The notes: generated from the sequence alone by a model not told the origin. A stretch of DNA of 64,000 nt from Phoebastria nigripes (GCA_035582835.1 JAYKAV010003355.1:165098-229097); one strand, 5' to 3'; positions 25,345-37,301 are shown, counted from the stretch's first letter. Translations and numbers: made by a program.

Positions 25345-28300
25345 ACAAGAAATAAAATGAGAATTCAACAGCAAAAGATGCAACTTTATTGAACAGTGAA
25401 GGCAGAGGGAAAAGCATAATATTCAAGAGCTGAAGCAAAGGTAAACAATGTCAACACTTGGCTATTCTTCAGTCCCATAAAATAAAATAAAATCCCAAAT
25501 TTGAATTAATCCTCCATAACACCGTAATACAAGGCAAAACTGAAGCTTTGCAAGAATTTGTAGAGGGACAGTTTGTGGTACTTAGAAAGAAAGATTCTGG
25601 ATCACCTGCCTTATAATTATTTTGTTTAGTTGCATGGCCATCCTGTTTCACTTCTGTATAAGCCAGGTCTGTGGTTTCAAGTTTGGACTTTTTTCAAGTG
25701 TTTTATAAAAACTGCTGCAAGTAGAGATTTTTTTATATGGTTTGATTTTAATGCAAACATTCCCCGTGTTATATAACATAAACTACAATATGGCCTTACA
25801 GTAATGCAACAAAATAGCTATCCATAAACAGGCCTGATGCTAAAGCTAATTGTAGTGTTGTTATTCCTTCCTGATTTGTGGAAGAGGGAACGTTCTAGTC
25901 CTAAATATGAACTTTACTAATAGGCTTGTCTCAGTTTCCTTGCTGAATACAAAATGTGAACAAATGATGGTTGTACTTCATAGTATTCAGAACAAAATAT
26001 GTAATTAAGGAAATGTGAAAATGGGACAATTTAGTACACTGTAAGTTTTTAAGTGCAGCTGCCTGGAAACAGAAGTGGTTAAGAGGTTCAGTGTGTCCCA
26101 ATCACAAACACACTTCTGAAACTTTTGTGGTTTGCAGTATCTGTGCCCTTTATTAGCTATCAGGGAAAAATGGTAGCTTCTCCATGATGCATGCGAGCCT
26201 CCTTTTCCAGGGCACACAGCGTCAGCTCTAGAAGAGTTTTGGGGCTGAATTGAACTGAGTCAGTTTATATCAGTAGAGGATTTAGCCCTTAAAGGTAGAC
26301 TTTGCAGGCTGTAGCAGGCTACCATGCGCCCCTCCCATATTGATGTCAATTAATTGTATGTAAATCTTAGTGAGATTATGGGCATCCATAAAAACTCAAA
26401 GGGAGCTGGCATTAAAGGCCACTGGGTCAACTGAGCTATCAAACACTAACTGCTTATTAGCCCTTTTCCTACTGAAATTCCACCTACAATAAAGGAAAGA
26501 GGTGGAATCAGTTTAAACCTTGAGCACTGATCTCAAAACATTTTCTTAGATCATTAATATCACCATATTGCCTTTCATTTAATAACTACTCATTAGAGAA
26601 AATGTCTCATTCTTTTTAAAGACTTATAAGGAATGAAGAAAATATTGCTGCTGTAGTGTCTCTTCATAAAACAGCCTTAGGCGTTAATTTAGAACAGATC
26701 AATGTTTTCTTACGGTGTTCTATTTAGCATTATTCACAGACTTGACAACACATCAGGTTGGATTAATATTCCACCTGGAAGCGAGTACTTTCTTTCTGCC
26801 CAGTGCAATTTGCTGGAACCTTTTGGCTTTTCTCTTTCACACCAAAGAGGCAGTAAATCATCATGATTGGTATCTAGGCCAAGAAACAAAATTTTTCAGA
26901 ACTTCAATTGTTCTTTTACTTTTTTTGGCTTAAGAATCCATTTTGGTTTAGAAATAAGCTTAATGCAATAAAGATTGTTTGTTTTCTTAAAGGAACCATG
27001 AGCGGAAAAGCAAAACATCTTCCAACATTGTAGGGGTTTGGAAGAAAATTCTGCTTTGCGCATGCGTAAATTTAAACTGTCTCCCCCTGGACTGTTACAC
27101 TGTATCAAAAGCATTTCCTGTGGGAACTGCTAATAGTGCTTAGCACAAGCAAATTCTGTTGATTTTTTTCCCATTTTAGTTTGATCTAAATTGAAGGTTA
27201 TCAAGAGCTAAAGCTAGAAGTGAATCTGATCTATTTATCTGTAGAGTCCATGGAGCCAGGGATACAGAGGGCTCCAGAAAAAAGACAGAAGACTGGCAAC
27301 CAGCTGGCTCTGATTTTTATGATTTAGGTGCCAGTTTTTCTTGGGGGAAAGAGGGACAAGCAAAAAACCAGAGCCGTTCTGCCAGATTCCTCTCCAAAAT
27401 ATTTAGTCCTCAGGAACATCTGTGGTATTTGAAATATTTTGAATATTCAGGTTAAACAAGATTCAGGGATCCAAAAGATTTCAAAATGTTACCATTAAAA
27501 TCCTTAAGGTCATAAGAGCCTGGATGCTTATCAGTTTGTTGGAAAACTGAGGTCTATGTGATACTTAGGAGATGCAGCAGGATTTCTGTTAGTTGTACAT
27601 ATGAATACTAAATGGAATAAAAGACTTATTTTATCCCAGTCTTCACAGGGCCAGATTTGGCTGTGCTTTAGAATTTTGCATGAGAAAGGAGAAAAAAATA
27701 GGTGAAGGAATGCATTTCTGAGGTACAGTTCTTTAGAAGAAGCTGAGTCATGAAGCAGATCATAAGTCATATTGATATACAGGAATTTATTATGCAGATG
27801 AAGGAAAAACGAGGAAGGTTATTTTAAATGAGCAGTTCCTCGTATCATTGGTACTCGTATCATTTAAGCAGCTAGAACCTATGGGAGGAAAAATATTTAG
27901 TAAATCACAAGTAGCAAAACTAATCAACACAATTTTACTCTAACAAATTATATCCTGCAGATGTTTGAGACCCACACTGATTCTGAATGCAAAAGAACTA
28001 TGGGATTAAGCGTATTTTCTAAAATAAATTTAAATGGCTCTTTTTATCCTGTGTATTCTTTTCTGAAGTACAGCCTTGAATCAGAGCTGGACTCAAAGAG
28101 AAAAAAGGGGGGGTCTGGATTATTTGCATGAAGGGATTGTTTGAACATGTGTATCATTCAACTCTAGAAAGGCATTGCATTGAGGTCACAAAAGGATTGT
28201 TACTGAAAATCTCTGTGTATGAAAATGGACAAGAATCCCCCTTAATCACATCATGGCTCAGCTGTCAGAGGTCCAGTGAGCTTACTTCATGTTGAACTCA

Positions 28301-28699
28301 TGTTACTTCCTGTTGCAAACCATGATATTTCCTTTTTGAACTTTCATATCAAATGCTGTGTTTATTTTTTTAAAGCACAATTCAAAGTCAATATTAATTT
28401 AATAATTGTATGTTTTTATTGATATTTACTGACTGTCCCAAGCACTTGACAATGGAAACCTTGCTCTTTAACTCAATGTTGTAACTGGATATATCAGTGA
28501 ACACATTCTCATGCAAAAATTTTTAAAAATCATTCTTACTAATGTCTGAAATAAAATTTAAAAACAAAACAAAAAAGAATAGATCAGGTACTAATGTTGC
28601 AATTTAAACCTATTTGAATTTTCTAATGTCCTTCAATTTTTCATAGCTTTTTAAGGTATGATTTTTATATATATTTTAATCTTGCTGAATATATCTGCC

Positions 28700-28717
28700 T
28701 AATAATAATAATAATAA
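28700..28717 (+). repeat. (AAT)n microsatellite
   Basis: About six AAT units are followed by AT-rich sequence and, at about 28739-28752, a run of A. It is a simple repeat in an AT-rich part of the intron. Confidence 0.75.
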
Positions 28718-31700
28718 AATTAAATTAAACCTGATTTAAAAAAAAAAAAAAAGTCTTTAAAGATGTGGTGGGGAATAGTTTTCATTTCTGGCTTTCTTGA
28801 AGGTCTAGGACTGTNTTATAAGAAACCCATTTTTACCTGTCATGTCTTCTTTCATTGTCCCACTTCCTTTTTACCTTAGTCTTGCTGGCCTCTTCTTGTG
28901 AGATGCCCTACTTATGGGAAATTTCAATCCACTACATTTTTTCCTTTCTACAGTCAGCCCTCCACACAGAGGAAGCAGCACTCCATGCCAGCCACTGGCT
29001 GACTCTTGTGTTCCTATGAACTGTGGATCATTCTTTATTCTGAAAAAGATCTCATTGCCGCCAGTAAAAGGTTGCTTATGTACATACCGAATGAAGAAGT
29101 GGAATTTTTTGTTCCAAGTAAAGTGTGTTATAGAATTTCTTTGGCCCTTTAGAAGAAGTTCTTGCCCATCAACTTTAAGATTACGATGCACTCTCATCTA
29201 ACCAGAAGTCATTACTCAGAACATACTCTATAAAGTGGGGAATAACCTCCATTTCTACTGAAACCATATCTTTCTGTATCATGTGCAATACAGATGTAGC
29301 AGCAGACTCTCTGTAAGTGCTCAAGTCTGGGTTGACAGAGAAATTTAGGAGTTCACAGAGAAATTTAGGGCTTTAAGTCCCATTGAAACACCTCCTGAGT
29401 GTCTTTCAGGACCTAGTACTCCTTTCTCACACAGACAAAAATAGGCACACTGTAAGAGACCAAAAATATCCTAAAGGAGATGCAGGATTTCTATGACTGC
29501 ATTTACTAGATTTAGCTGGTTTGGTGAAGGAGAGCATGGATTAGTGTGTTGAGAAAAGGTCTAATGGATAAGCAGAATGCCTTGCTAACTGATCTTAAGA
29601 AAGAAATTGTTTTTGTAGTGAGCTTCACTCGATTACTTTTGTTTCTGTTCTCCCCAAACCAGCAGGTCTGCTTCCCTGTCCTGTGAGTGTAAACTTCCCT
29701 TAGGCTTAAAAGAATGGGAGAACTTTCAGGAAAGGTACCTATCCTTTAGATTAAGAAATTGGGAAAACAATGGACCTGCGTGACCCCAGCCTACATTAGT
29801 CATCAGCTTGTTATTAATAAACAGATCAAAAATCATTATTTTGTTAATATTTCTGTCTCTTTAGCTTTAGGTGGGGTGGGGTTTTTTTGTTTTGTTGTTT
29901 ATATTACCTCAGCTGCTCTTTATCAAATTTTTTTCTTAGATCCTGCACTGAACATGATTCAAGTTTGATGTTTATGAATCTGTATTCATAGAAGTACAGA
30001 ACTGACTATTGATACTTTTTGTTGGTGCTGATATAAATTATGAGAATTGGGAATGTACTTAAAAGTAACTTAATGTCTGTGAGTGACACCAAGCCACCAC
30101 GGTACATTGTTTAATATTATTTGATGAACGACTGACAGAGTGTGTTTCCAATATTTTATCTTTTCCTTCTAGTTTATCTGAGTAACCAATTGTACATAGC
30201 AGGCATCTGAGGTGGGACAGAGAAACTGGTACATCAGTGTGTGTCAGCTAGTGCTTAATTAGGTCTTTCTACAATGGGGAATAGCAGTTCCCCACAATGG
30301 ATCTGTTACACGGAAGGAAAAAAGTAGGTGACTTTCCAGGAAGGTGATAAAGAATCAGGCCAGTAAAGCTTTTCTTAAATGTTTTTGCTTCGTTTTGCTT
30401 GTTGCCCCAAATAAGCAGCAAGGCTCCTAAATGTTCATCATTATAGTTGGAGATATTAAACCAAATCCAAATTGCTGTTTTCCTTACCGCTGGACTTAAA
30501 GAGATACAGATAACGATTTTCACAAATACCCCTTAAGATTAGGTCCATGCTTTATTACATGTGAATCCTTGTGGGATTATAGCCGATAATAGTGTCGCTA
30601 TAGTGCCTGTCAGTTGTTCCAGAAAGTCAGTAGTAACAAGATGATGCTGGAGAGGATAGCTGTGGTCAGCAGCTACCTCACACAGACTGGCAGCATTTCC
30701 GAGCAACAGTTACACAGTAAGGATTATCAAGCACATGAGATTTACCAGTCATATTGCTTGCAGTATGAAAGTGTCTGCTGTTGACTGGGTGGAGCATCTT
30801 GCCAGCTGTTAGTCATATATATTTTTTTCCTTGATGTGTCTTTACATTGAAAAAAGATTCCAGCATCTGTTTCAGAAAATCAAATAAATATGAGCCACAT
30901 TAGGTTATTTATATGTGGGATTTTAAAAGCAGTACTGTAAATTGTGCAGAGCAGTTGCTGACTCTTGGACTGCCATTTATTCAAATGGAGGACTACTGAT
31001 CTACTGAACTTCTGTTTATGGTAGCATTACATCACTAAGCTGGGGGCTTACTCTAGTTTTCTACAATATTATAATGAAGTTTGTAAAAGATGCACTCTTT
31101 TTATGCCTATCTGACTGAAGAGTTTTTATAAAAACGATACATGAAGCAAAAACTAGAATGAGTCTGAAAGTGACTGTAGCTGAAGAAAATGAAAAACCAG
31201 AATGATGGCACTTGCTTACTGTCACTCCTAACACCACCAAACTGAGCTGCTCCTTTCCACTAGAGGTTGACCCAACCCATCTGACCTGTACAATTTTTTT
31301 AGTAGCCAGGGAATTTGGACAAAGACTTTGTATGAATCCTGTTCCTTTCTGTACTGTGCAAGTGATAAGGGCTTTCCTCCAAAACACACTTTACTGGATA
31401 ATTCTATCATCCATCAACACAGAGCAATGGAACTGCATTTGCCAGAATTTACATCTTCGGTAATTATTTCTGCTTTCATTTAAATTAGTTTCTAAGCTTC
31501 TTTTCCTCCTGGCAACAGGCCCAAGTCTTTGGTAACTGGACACAAGCCTTTGCGTATCATTAATTAACAGCTCTTCCTCTTTTTAAATTTTACTTCCTTT
31601 TTTTTCTATCTATCTTCCTACTTTTTTTAAACTCATTCTATTACAGCCTTTCAGCATCAATTTCTTATAATTTCTTCCATTCTTCTTTTCTGTTTACTGG

Positions 31701-32171
31701 GTTTCTAGTCCTAACACGTCTTTTACTACTGCAAGAAGGTTTATCAAAATACTACTAACTGTGTGTTTGTGTGACTGATATATTGTGTCATGTCCTTGTG
31801 TAATCAGATCTAGAGTCTGATCAACATGTTTTAACTCATGTCACTGAGTTCACTCAAGGTCTCATGTCCCAGACAAATTACACATGCCTTCTAACCAATC
31901 TGGATAAACAGATACTCTGAGGAGAATCTGAGATATCTTCTTCATAGGATTTAACTTCTTTGACCTTCCAGAACCTCAGGCAATTGGATATATAACTATT
32001 CTCCACCTTACTAAAGATAAATCTCTCTCTTTTCAAATATATATGTACATAGATGTGCACTTATTTATTTATAGCTAAATAAGATCATAAAAAACCCAAA
32101 AAAATCTAGGATGTTTTAACTATTTCATTGACTTTTCAGATTGTTTTTAAGCTGTTTTTTAAACTTTAAAG

Positions 32172-32261
32172 GCAACACTGATAGTGAACGGTTCCAAATG
32201 GTAAAACAGAAAATCCCCTTCAAATATAACCGGCCCGTAGAGGAGTGGCTGCAGGAAAAAG
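32172..32261 (+). CDS. NRXN3: Neurexin-3 splice-site-4 (SS4/AS4) cassette exon
   Basis: This 90-nt exon has phase 1 at both ends. It encodes the 30-residue SS4 insert of LNS6, which runs [14 protein letters not shown], then [16 protein letters not shown]. The split Gly codon G/GC at the start and G/GA at the end mean the frame is the same with or without it. In neurexins, inclusion favours cerebellin-GluD complexes and weakens LRRTM and some neuroligin binding; skipping does the reverse. The acceptor is CTTTAAAG and the donor AAAG/GTAACA. The fifth codon is AGT (Ser) where I remember Asn in mammalian NRXN3. The exon is 23.9 kb from the previous exon and 6.4 kb from the next. It is normally regulated by SAM68, SLM1 and SLM2, and the motif cluster just downstream fits that. 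Confidence 0.97.
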
Positions 32262-32370
32262 GTAACAGTCATTAAAACTTTCATTTTAAACCCATTTGAT
32301 TCTAAACCCTCATTTTTAAAGCCTGCAAATAAATGTTTCTTAAATGATAATCGCCTGCTGCATAAATGAC
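32262..32370 (+). promoter_or_regulatory. Putative STAR-protein (SAM68/SLM) splicing response element downstream of SS4
   Basis: Immediately after the SS4 donor there are seven NTAAA motifs in about 95 nt: TTAAA at 32272, 32286, 32316 and 32340, CTAAA at 32302, and ATAAA at 32329 and 32362. STAR-family proteins SAM68, SLM1 and SLM2 bind U(U/A)AA motifs, often in pairs. In mouse they act through such clusters downstream of the neurexin SS4 exon to drive skipping. The position and density here match that arrangement. The functional link is inferred from the family, not shown by this sequence alone. Confidence 0.65.
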
Positions 32371-32917
32371 TGTTTTAATTTTCATTATAATTTGTGTCAG
32401 CTTCCACCTGCCATATGTTGATAAATCATGCTATAATACATTGCTATTAAAATGCAGTTAAAGGGACGAAATTCTAAGCTTGCTATCATAGTAATGACAA
32501 ACAAACAAGCAAAAATTCAGGAGACGTTTTCTAAACAAACAAAACAAAGAACAACAACGAAGAGCAACAACATGTATTATGGCAATTTAACCACTGCATG
32601 ATTTTCTGATTTTGATTTGTTTTTAAATTATTTATATCTTTATTATCAAAGTTTTCTTAAAAAAATTTCAAACCTACTTGTTAAACCACTTCCTGTGAGT
32701 TTCTTTTTTCTCATTAGTCTGATTAGCCACTATGGCTATGTGTTTCCTAATTGTATTAAGATAATTAAGCAATTTTTAAAAATGTTGTAAAGAAAACATT
32801 TTTTGACATTTTCATTTCAACTACAGTGAGGGAGACGGAGAAAGATGATTGTTCTGTCACTTTAGTGCTATGTCTGGAGTACAGTTTGAACACTCAAATG
32901 ACACATTTGTCTAAGTT

Positions 32918-33050
32918 ATGGGTCAAATTCTTCCCTAACTTAATCTGAGGCAGTGCTACTTAATTTTGTGGGTTTGCCTGGAGTAATTGGCCTCAGTTCA
33001 GCAAAAGACTTGTTAAAATGCGAAAGTCCAGCTGGCTTGAGTGAGAGTTC
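32918..33050. repeat. Possible ancient amniote interspersed repeat
   Basis: GGGTCAAATTCTTCCCTAAC, then GGAGTAATTGGCCTCAGTTC and AGCAAAAGACTTGTT resemble an old repeat seen in reptile and bird genomes with the theme 'GGTCAAATTCTGCCC ... TTCAGCAAAGCACTT'. The family name is not certain to me and divergence is high. A second patch with AATAACTCCTACTGAATTCA and GGGTTTGGACTGGGCTC follows at 33166-33225. Confidence 0.4.
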
Positions 33051-33279
33051 TGCATACACTCAGTGACCTGTTGAAATGGGACTTGTGTCAGAGCAGTAAT
33101 GTTCTTTTATCAGGAATTTGAAGGGGNAAAAAAAAAAATCTTGGATGTAGAGCCCATTTCAAAGCCTGTTGAAGGTAACAGAATAACTCCTACTGAATTC
33201 ATCAGGGTTTGGACTGGGCTCTTGGTCATACAGTGGAGCATAAGTCAGGAAGATCTTCTCCCTCTATACTAAATGTGGT

Positions 33280-33283
<4 letters not shown>

Positions 33284-33317
<34 letters not shown>
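33284..33317 (+). repeat. 34-nt A tract
   Basis: This is an uninterrupted run of 34 A preceded by TTT. The upstream sequence shows no recognisable mRNA, SINE or LINE 3' end and no clear target-site duplication. It is therefore better called a simple homopolymer than a retroposed tail. Its exact length is likely to vary and to be poorly resolved in assembly. Confidence 0.9.
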
Positions 33318-33320
<3 letters not shown>

Positions 33321-33639
33321 CTGTAGCTACCTCCTTTCCTTGAAGTCTAGAAAAAGCAGAACACGATCTTCTCTTGTTTCCTTTTAAGAAAATACTGCTG
33401 ATAAAAGGGGGTGACCTTTGAACTCAGATCTTGCATTTTCTGTGCTGACTTAGACTATGGTTGTTAAAAAATTTTCCAAGAGGGAAAACCAATGTTTTGT
33501 AGGATTGGAAAAATATAATTTATGTTCTTTTTCAAACTTCTATCCTCAGCTGAATTAACAAATTGATTTAGCCAGTATGAATTAAGTTAAGGTCACAAAG
33601 GAGGTGGCTAACTACAGCCAAAATATTTTTATGTGAAGG

Positions 33640-33710
33640 GTCTGATCCTGCAAAGTGTTGTGCACACTCAGTTCCCGTTGACTTTAATGAGAGCTGACAG
33701 CGTTGCCCAC
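33640..33710. repeat. Possible ancient amniote repeat with GATCCTGCAAAGTG motif
   Basis: GGGTCTGATCCTGCAAAGTG, CACACTCAGTTCCCGTTGAC and TTTAATGAGAGCTGA match the theme of an old amniote repeat ('GATCCTGCAAAGTGCTGAGC ... CTCCCATTGACTTCAATGG'). The assignment is from memory of that recurrent pattern. The ends are not defined. Confidence 0.5.
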
Positions 33711-34111
33711 TTTTCAGGTTTGATCTACAATGGTGTAATGTTTGTAACTAAAGCTAAAGTATTTTTGAAAGTAAGACAAAAATATTTGTGCAACTAAAAC
33801 AGAAATATTTTTTGACTACCAGGGTTTTATGGAACAGTTAATTCAGCTAAATTGTAAATAAATTTTAAGATAAAGGTATACAGAAAATGCTTATTGAGTC
33901 TCAGTGGGTTGCCCTGTTAATTTACAAGATCAAACTAAAATAAATAAATAAAGTTTAACACTAAAAAGAGGATAATTTTGGTAAGTTTGAATTGCTAAAG
34001 TCCCTTTAACACTAAAGACAATGATTGCCTCTATTTTGTTAAAACAGATGCATGTCTAATTCCTTGATGCAATTCATGTGCTTGAGAAACCCACCTTTGT
34101 TTTCTTTTGTG

Positions 34112-34138
34112 GGTTTGGTTTGGTTTGGTTTGGTTTTT
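34112..34138 (+). repeat. (GGTTT)n pentanucleotide repeat
   Basis: Five GGTTT units are followed by extra T. This is a simple tandem repeat in the intron between the SS4 exon and the next exon. In RNA sense it is a G/U-rich stretch. Confidence 0.85.
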
Positions 34139-34946
34139 TTCTGTTTTGGTTTTCCACCAAATCTTTTATTTTATGTCACTGCTTCTCCAAGTTTGAGCTT
34201 ATAAGCATGCCAAGGCACTTTCATTTGTAAGCCGTCCTGAAGTTTGGAACTGAAGTCTACCTTTTGTGGATATTGATGCTTTGTTAAAAGACAATCACAC
34301 ATGCAGTGTAGACTAGTTTTAGACCAAGTAAGGTCTAAAAGAGCCAATATTTGAGTGTTCAGACACTCTCAAAGCACTGGATGTTTTCAGGCTAGAAGGG
34401 TAGAGCCATGTTTTTACTAAAGTGAAAGGAAATTCAGTCTTCACACTTTGTGTTAGGGAATAATATTGTGCAATGTAACACCTGAGACAATATAGCTTTG
34501 TTCCTTCGTTCCAAAGTAGATAGAAGTTTTCAGCAACTTAGGTACCACTCAGATTAAAAAATAATAATAATGAATAATTTACCTAGCTGTTCACCAACCT
34601 GCTCATCCATCTGGTCATCTATTCAACAATTAATGTAATATGGAAACCTTTTGTCAGAAAACTTTATAAAGATGATGAATGAAAGGGTAGCTTGCTATCA
34701 AAATGGAACAAGATGAACTGATGGATGGAGGAATAGATAGATTCATCAAAGAGACAGCATATAGAATAGCTGTCTTGCCCGTATGAGTTCTTAGCTTGAG
34801 TGAGGTAAGATGTTGATTGACATTTTTGAATGCCATAGATTTGGTCTTCCTTTGGTACCACTGTTACATTATTCATAATAATGAAATAGTTCATTCTTGG
34901 AAAACAAATATAACACAACATCTTTCTGAAGTGGCATCATTGCTGG

Positions 34947-34963
34947 TTTTTTTTTTTTTTTTT
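34947..34963 (+). repeat. T homopolymer (about 17 nt)
   Basis: This is a T run followed by AAATTATATAAATTGG. It is not followed by an AG in acceptor spacing that joins an open frame, so I read it as a simple repeat. Confidence 0.75.
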
Positions 34964-35217
34964 AAATTATATAAATTGGTTTAAAATATTTTTAAGAGGA
35001 GCCCAGGTTTACAATCTTGAATTATATGAGTAATAAGCAAAACATTAAACACTATTAACTTCACTGAGATTATGTATGTGAGTAAAAAAAGAAGTATTAG
35101 TCCTAAATTGTTCAACTTAAGTAGTCATAAAACCTGCAGATTTCTTTAGCAGAATACATGGTGTCTGCTAAGGCACAGATGTTACCTATTCTGAAATTGG
35201 ATGAGCTAATAAAGACC

Positions 35218-35370
35218 CAGAAGCATCTCATCAAAAGGACTGATCCTGGAAGTCCTTAATTCTTCAAATCTCTCTTACTTACATGTGTAGCCTCATTGAT
35301 GTGAGTGACTGTACTTTTGAAGCAAGAACTATTAGTGTGAATTAGGATTTGCAAAATCAGGCCCAAAATC
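35218..35370. repeat. Possible ancient amniote repeat, partly palindromic
   Basis: GACTGATCCTGGAAGTCCTT at the left end and GATTTGCAAAATCAGGCCC at the right end are related to each other as inverted ends of an old MITE-like repeat. CATTGATGTGAGTGACTG lies between. The same GATCCTG/CAGG theme occurs at 33640. The family is unnamed here. Confidence 0.4.
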
Positions 35371-37241
35371 TCTCCCAGTGTAACGGAAAAGTTACACTTC
35401 ACTAAGATTTCTCTGTGATATTTTTAATTGGTATTCAGTTTTCCAAATGAAGAAGTCAATGAGAGAGCAAACAAAGAAACGAGAGCTTTAACTATTCAGA
35501 ATATTTACAAAACACCCCAAAAACTTAAAATATGCTCATCATTTTTCTCCAGTATGACACTAAAATAGCAGTAGGAAGAGTTCTCTGTGGAAAAGAAGGA
35601 CTGTAAGTCTGCAACCCTTACACACCTAGTAGAATTTACTAATGTAAACGGTTCCTCAATAAAATTCAGTGGCCAGATAAATTTTACTTAGCAGAAGTAA
35701 GGGCGTCAGAACCATATGATCAAAAGAATGATTAGAAGAGACCTATGGTGGTAGAATTAAGTGTATATTCTCTCAACAGTTTTCTCTCATTCCATATGCA
35801 TTTTCCTGTTGTCTTTATTCATGCGCGTGTACACCATCGTAGAGTGAACAACGAGGAATGACAGGTTGTAGGCTGTTCTTTTAGCAAACACAGTTCCAGT
35901 ACCAGTGCTGTCTCCAGCATTAACCGTATGGTGCAGTGGATGAAGGCTGGACTGGAAGACCACTTAACAAACAAGGAAGACCCCCAAACACACAATCAAA
36001 GTTTCTTTTTTACTGGAGTGGGGGCACCTCCTTGGTGTATACTTTCTTTCAGCGTTAGAAGATGCAGGTGAAGGCCCAGAAATGGAGACATGATCTTTTT
36101 TTCAGCCTTAATATATTAACTCCTTATTCTTGAAAGTAAAGCAAGATACATGACAAACATGTCTAAAGTTATGCTATGAGCTTGGGTTAGAATAGATGAC
36201 ATCCTGAGGAGAGTCGTAATCCTCCAGTAAAAGTGAGAGAACCCCTTTTCTGTACTGGCTTGGGGAGCTCTCCTAGCTGGAACAGCAAAAATTCTCCTTC
36301 CTTATCATTGCCCACCCCTTTGCCCTTCGGTAAAAGCTGAAAAAAGATACAGTATTGATTCAAGGAGAGAAAGGAATGGAAATGGAAATGGAAAGCTTTG
36401 AATGGTCAGTACCTTCCCTCCATTTTCAGAGATAACATCTCAACATTAGTGAAGTAACTCCCTGTTCTTTACTCATCTCACCCGTACCTTTTGGCACTCT
36501 ATCATGAGTGAGGTGGGAAGGAGGGAACAGTAGCAAGTGAAATGTCTGGGTATGTAGTGGCAGGGACAGTACAGAAAGAAATATAGTGCTAGAGGGAGGG
36601 AATGTGTGAGGAGAAGGGAAAATGGTGTAGTAAAGAACTGACAGCATATCCATTAAAAAATCCAAAGCACAAGACAGAGAAGAAAAGCATGATTCTGAGG
36701 ACATGGTATATGACAAGACTTTGGCCTTCTACATTGTACAGTGCCATTTCCTCTAGCTCAGACAGGAGCTGGGCTGAGAGGGCTGAATATTTTGACAGAT
36801 ATTGTTATTGAATCCTATTTTCCTCATAAACAAGAGGAAAGGCTCTGTTTTTACATGCTGAGGATGTGTGGCTTCAGTGCATGTTTGTTGATGTTTTAAT
36901 AGACATACATTGCCTCTGGTAAGTTTAAAACCTCCTGAGATGCAGAATATCGCATCAGGTGTTTCAACACTTTCCAGGGGAAGGATACCCTCCATTTTTA
37001 TTTCTCATTTCTTCATCAATGCAGTTACTCCACCCTGATCAAGTCCTAGTGTTTCATTTACAAATCTGTGGGTGAGGAGCACAAGGGATGTGCAGCCCAG
37101 CTCCACATGTCCGTATATTACACCTCTCCATACACTTTTGCCTAGTTAGCTAGGGCCCTCTTTGGGGACAGGAACTCCTTTCAGATACATTTCTTCTCTT
37201 GTCCCCATTCTCTTCCCCATGGTCCATCCTGTCACCATAAG

Positions 37242-37301
37242 ATGATGCAACACCGCATCACCACTTGACTTCGAGACCCGTCACGACGACCACCAAAATT
37301 G
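37242..37301 (+). other. Candidate 60-nt cassette exon, phase 1 to phase 1 (unproven)
   Basis: The sequence shows a pyrimidine-rich tract (about 37188-37230), an AG at 37240-37241, and 60 nt with no stop in the frame set by the upstream neurexin exons. A strong donor, ATTG/GTGAGC, follows at 37302. Spliced after the SS4 exon or directly after 8228, and into 38623, it keeps frame and would add 20 residues. The inserted peptide begins DDATPHHH, has a Thr run (TTTT) near its end, and is followed by the normal GRQLTIF. It contains five CpG in 60 nt against a CpG-poor intron. Against it, the acceptor is AAG rather than CAG or TAG, I know of no such neurexin exon, and intronic pseudo-exons are common. 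A remnant of a mobile element is the main alternative. Confidence 0.25.

Larger units (their letters stand above)
8229..32171 (+). other. NRXN3: NRXN3 intron upstream of the SS4 exon (23.9 kb)
   Basis: This intron runs from GTACAT at 8229 to the acceptor before 32172. It holds a 1.5-kb CR1 at 13612-15135, a 0.8-kb CR1 at 24530-25344, a MIR near 21470-21650, a weaker MIR-like patch near 16950-17090, a TC/CA microsatellite at 21147-21212 and a G-rich tract near 16565-16592. An AT-rich stretch at about 28320-28760 includes an (AAT)n run and a short A tract. The rest is AT-rich unique sequence with no exon that I can support. The acceptor region (32146-32171) is T-rich and itself contains TTTTAA and TTTAAA motifs. 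Confidence 0.85.

Noticed and set aside
33284..33317. A tract as the tail of a processed pseudogene
   Set aside because: No mRNA-like sequence, poly(A) signal at proper spacing or flanking target duplication is visible upstream.
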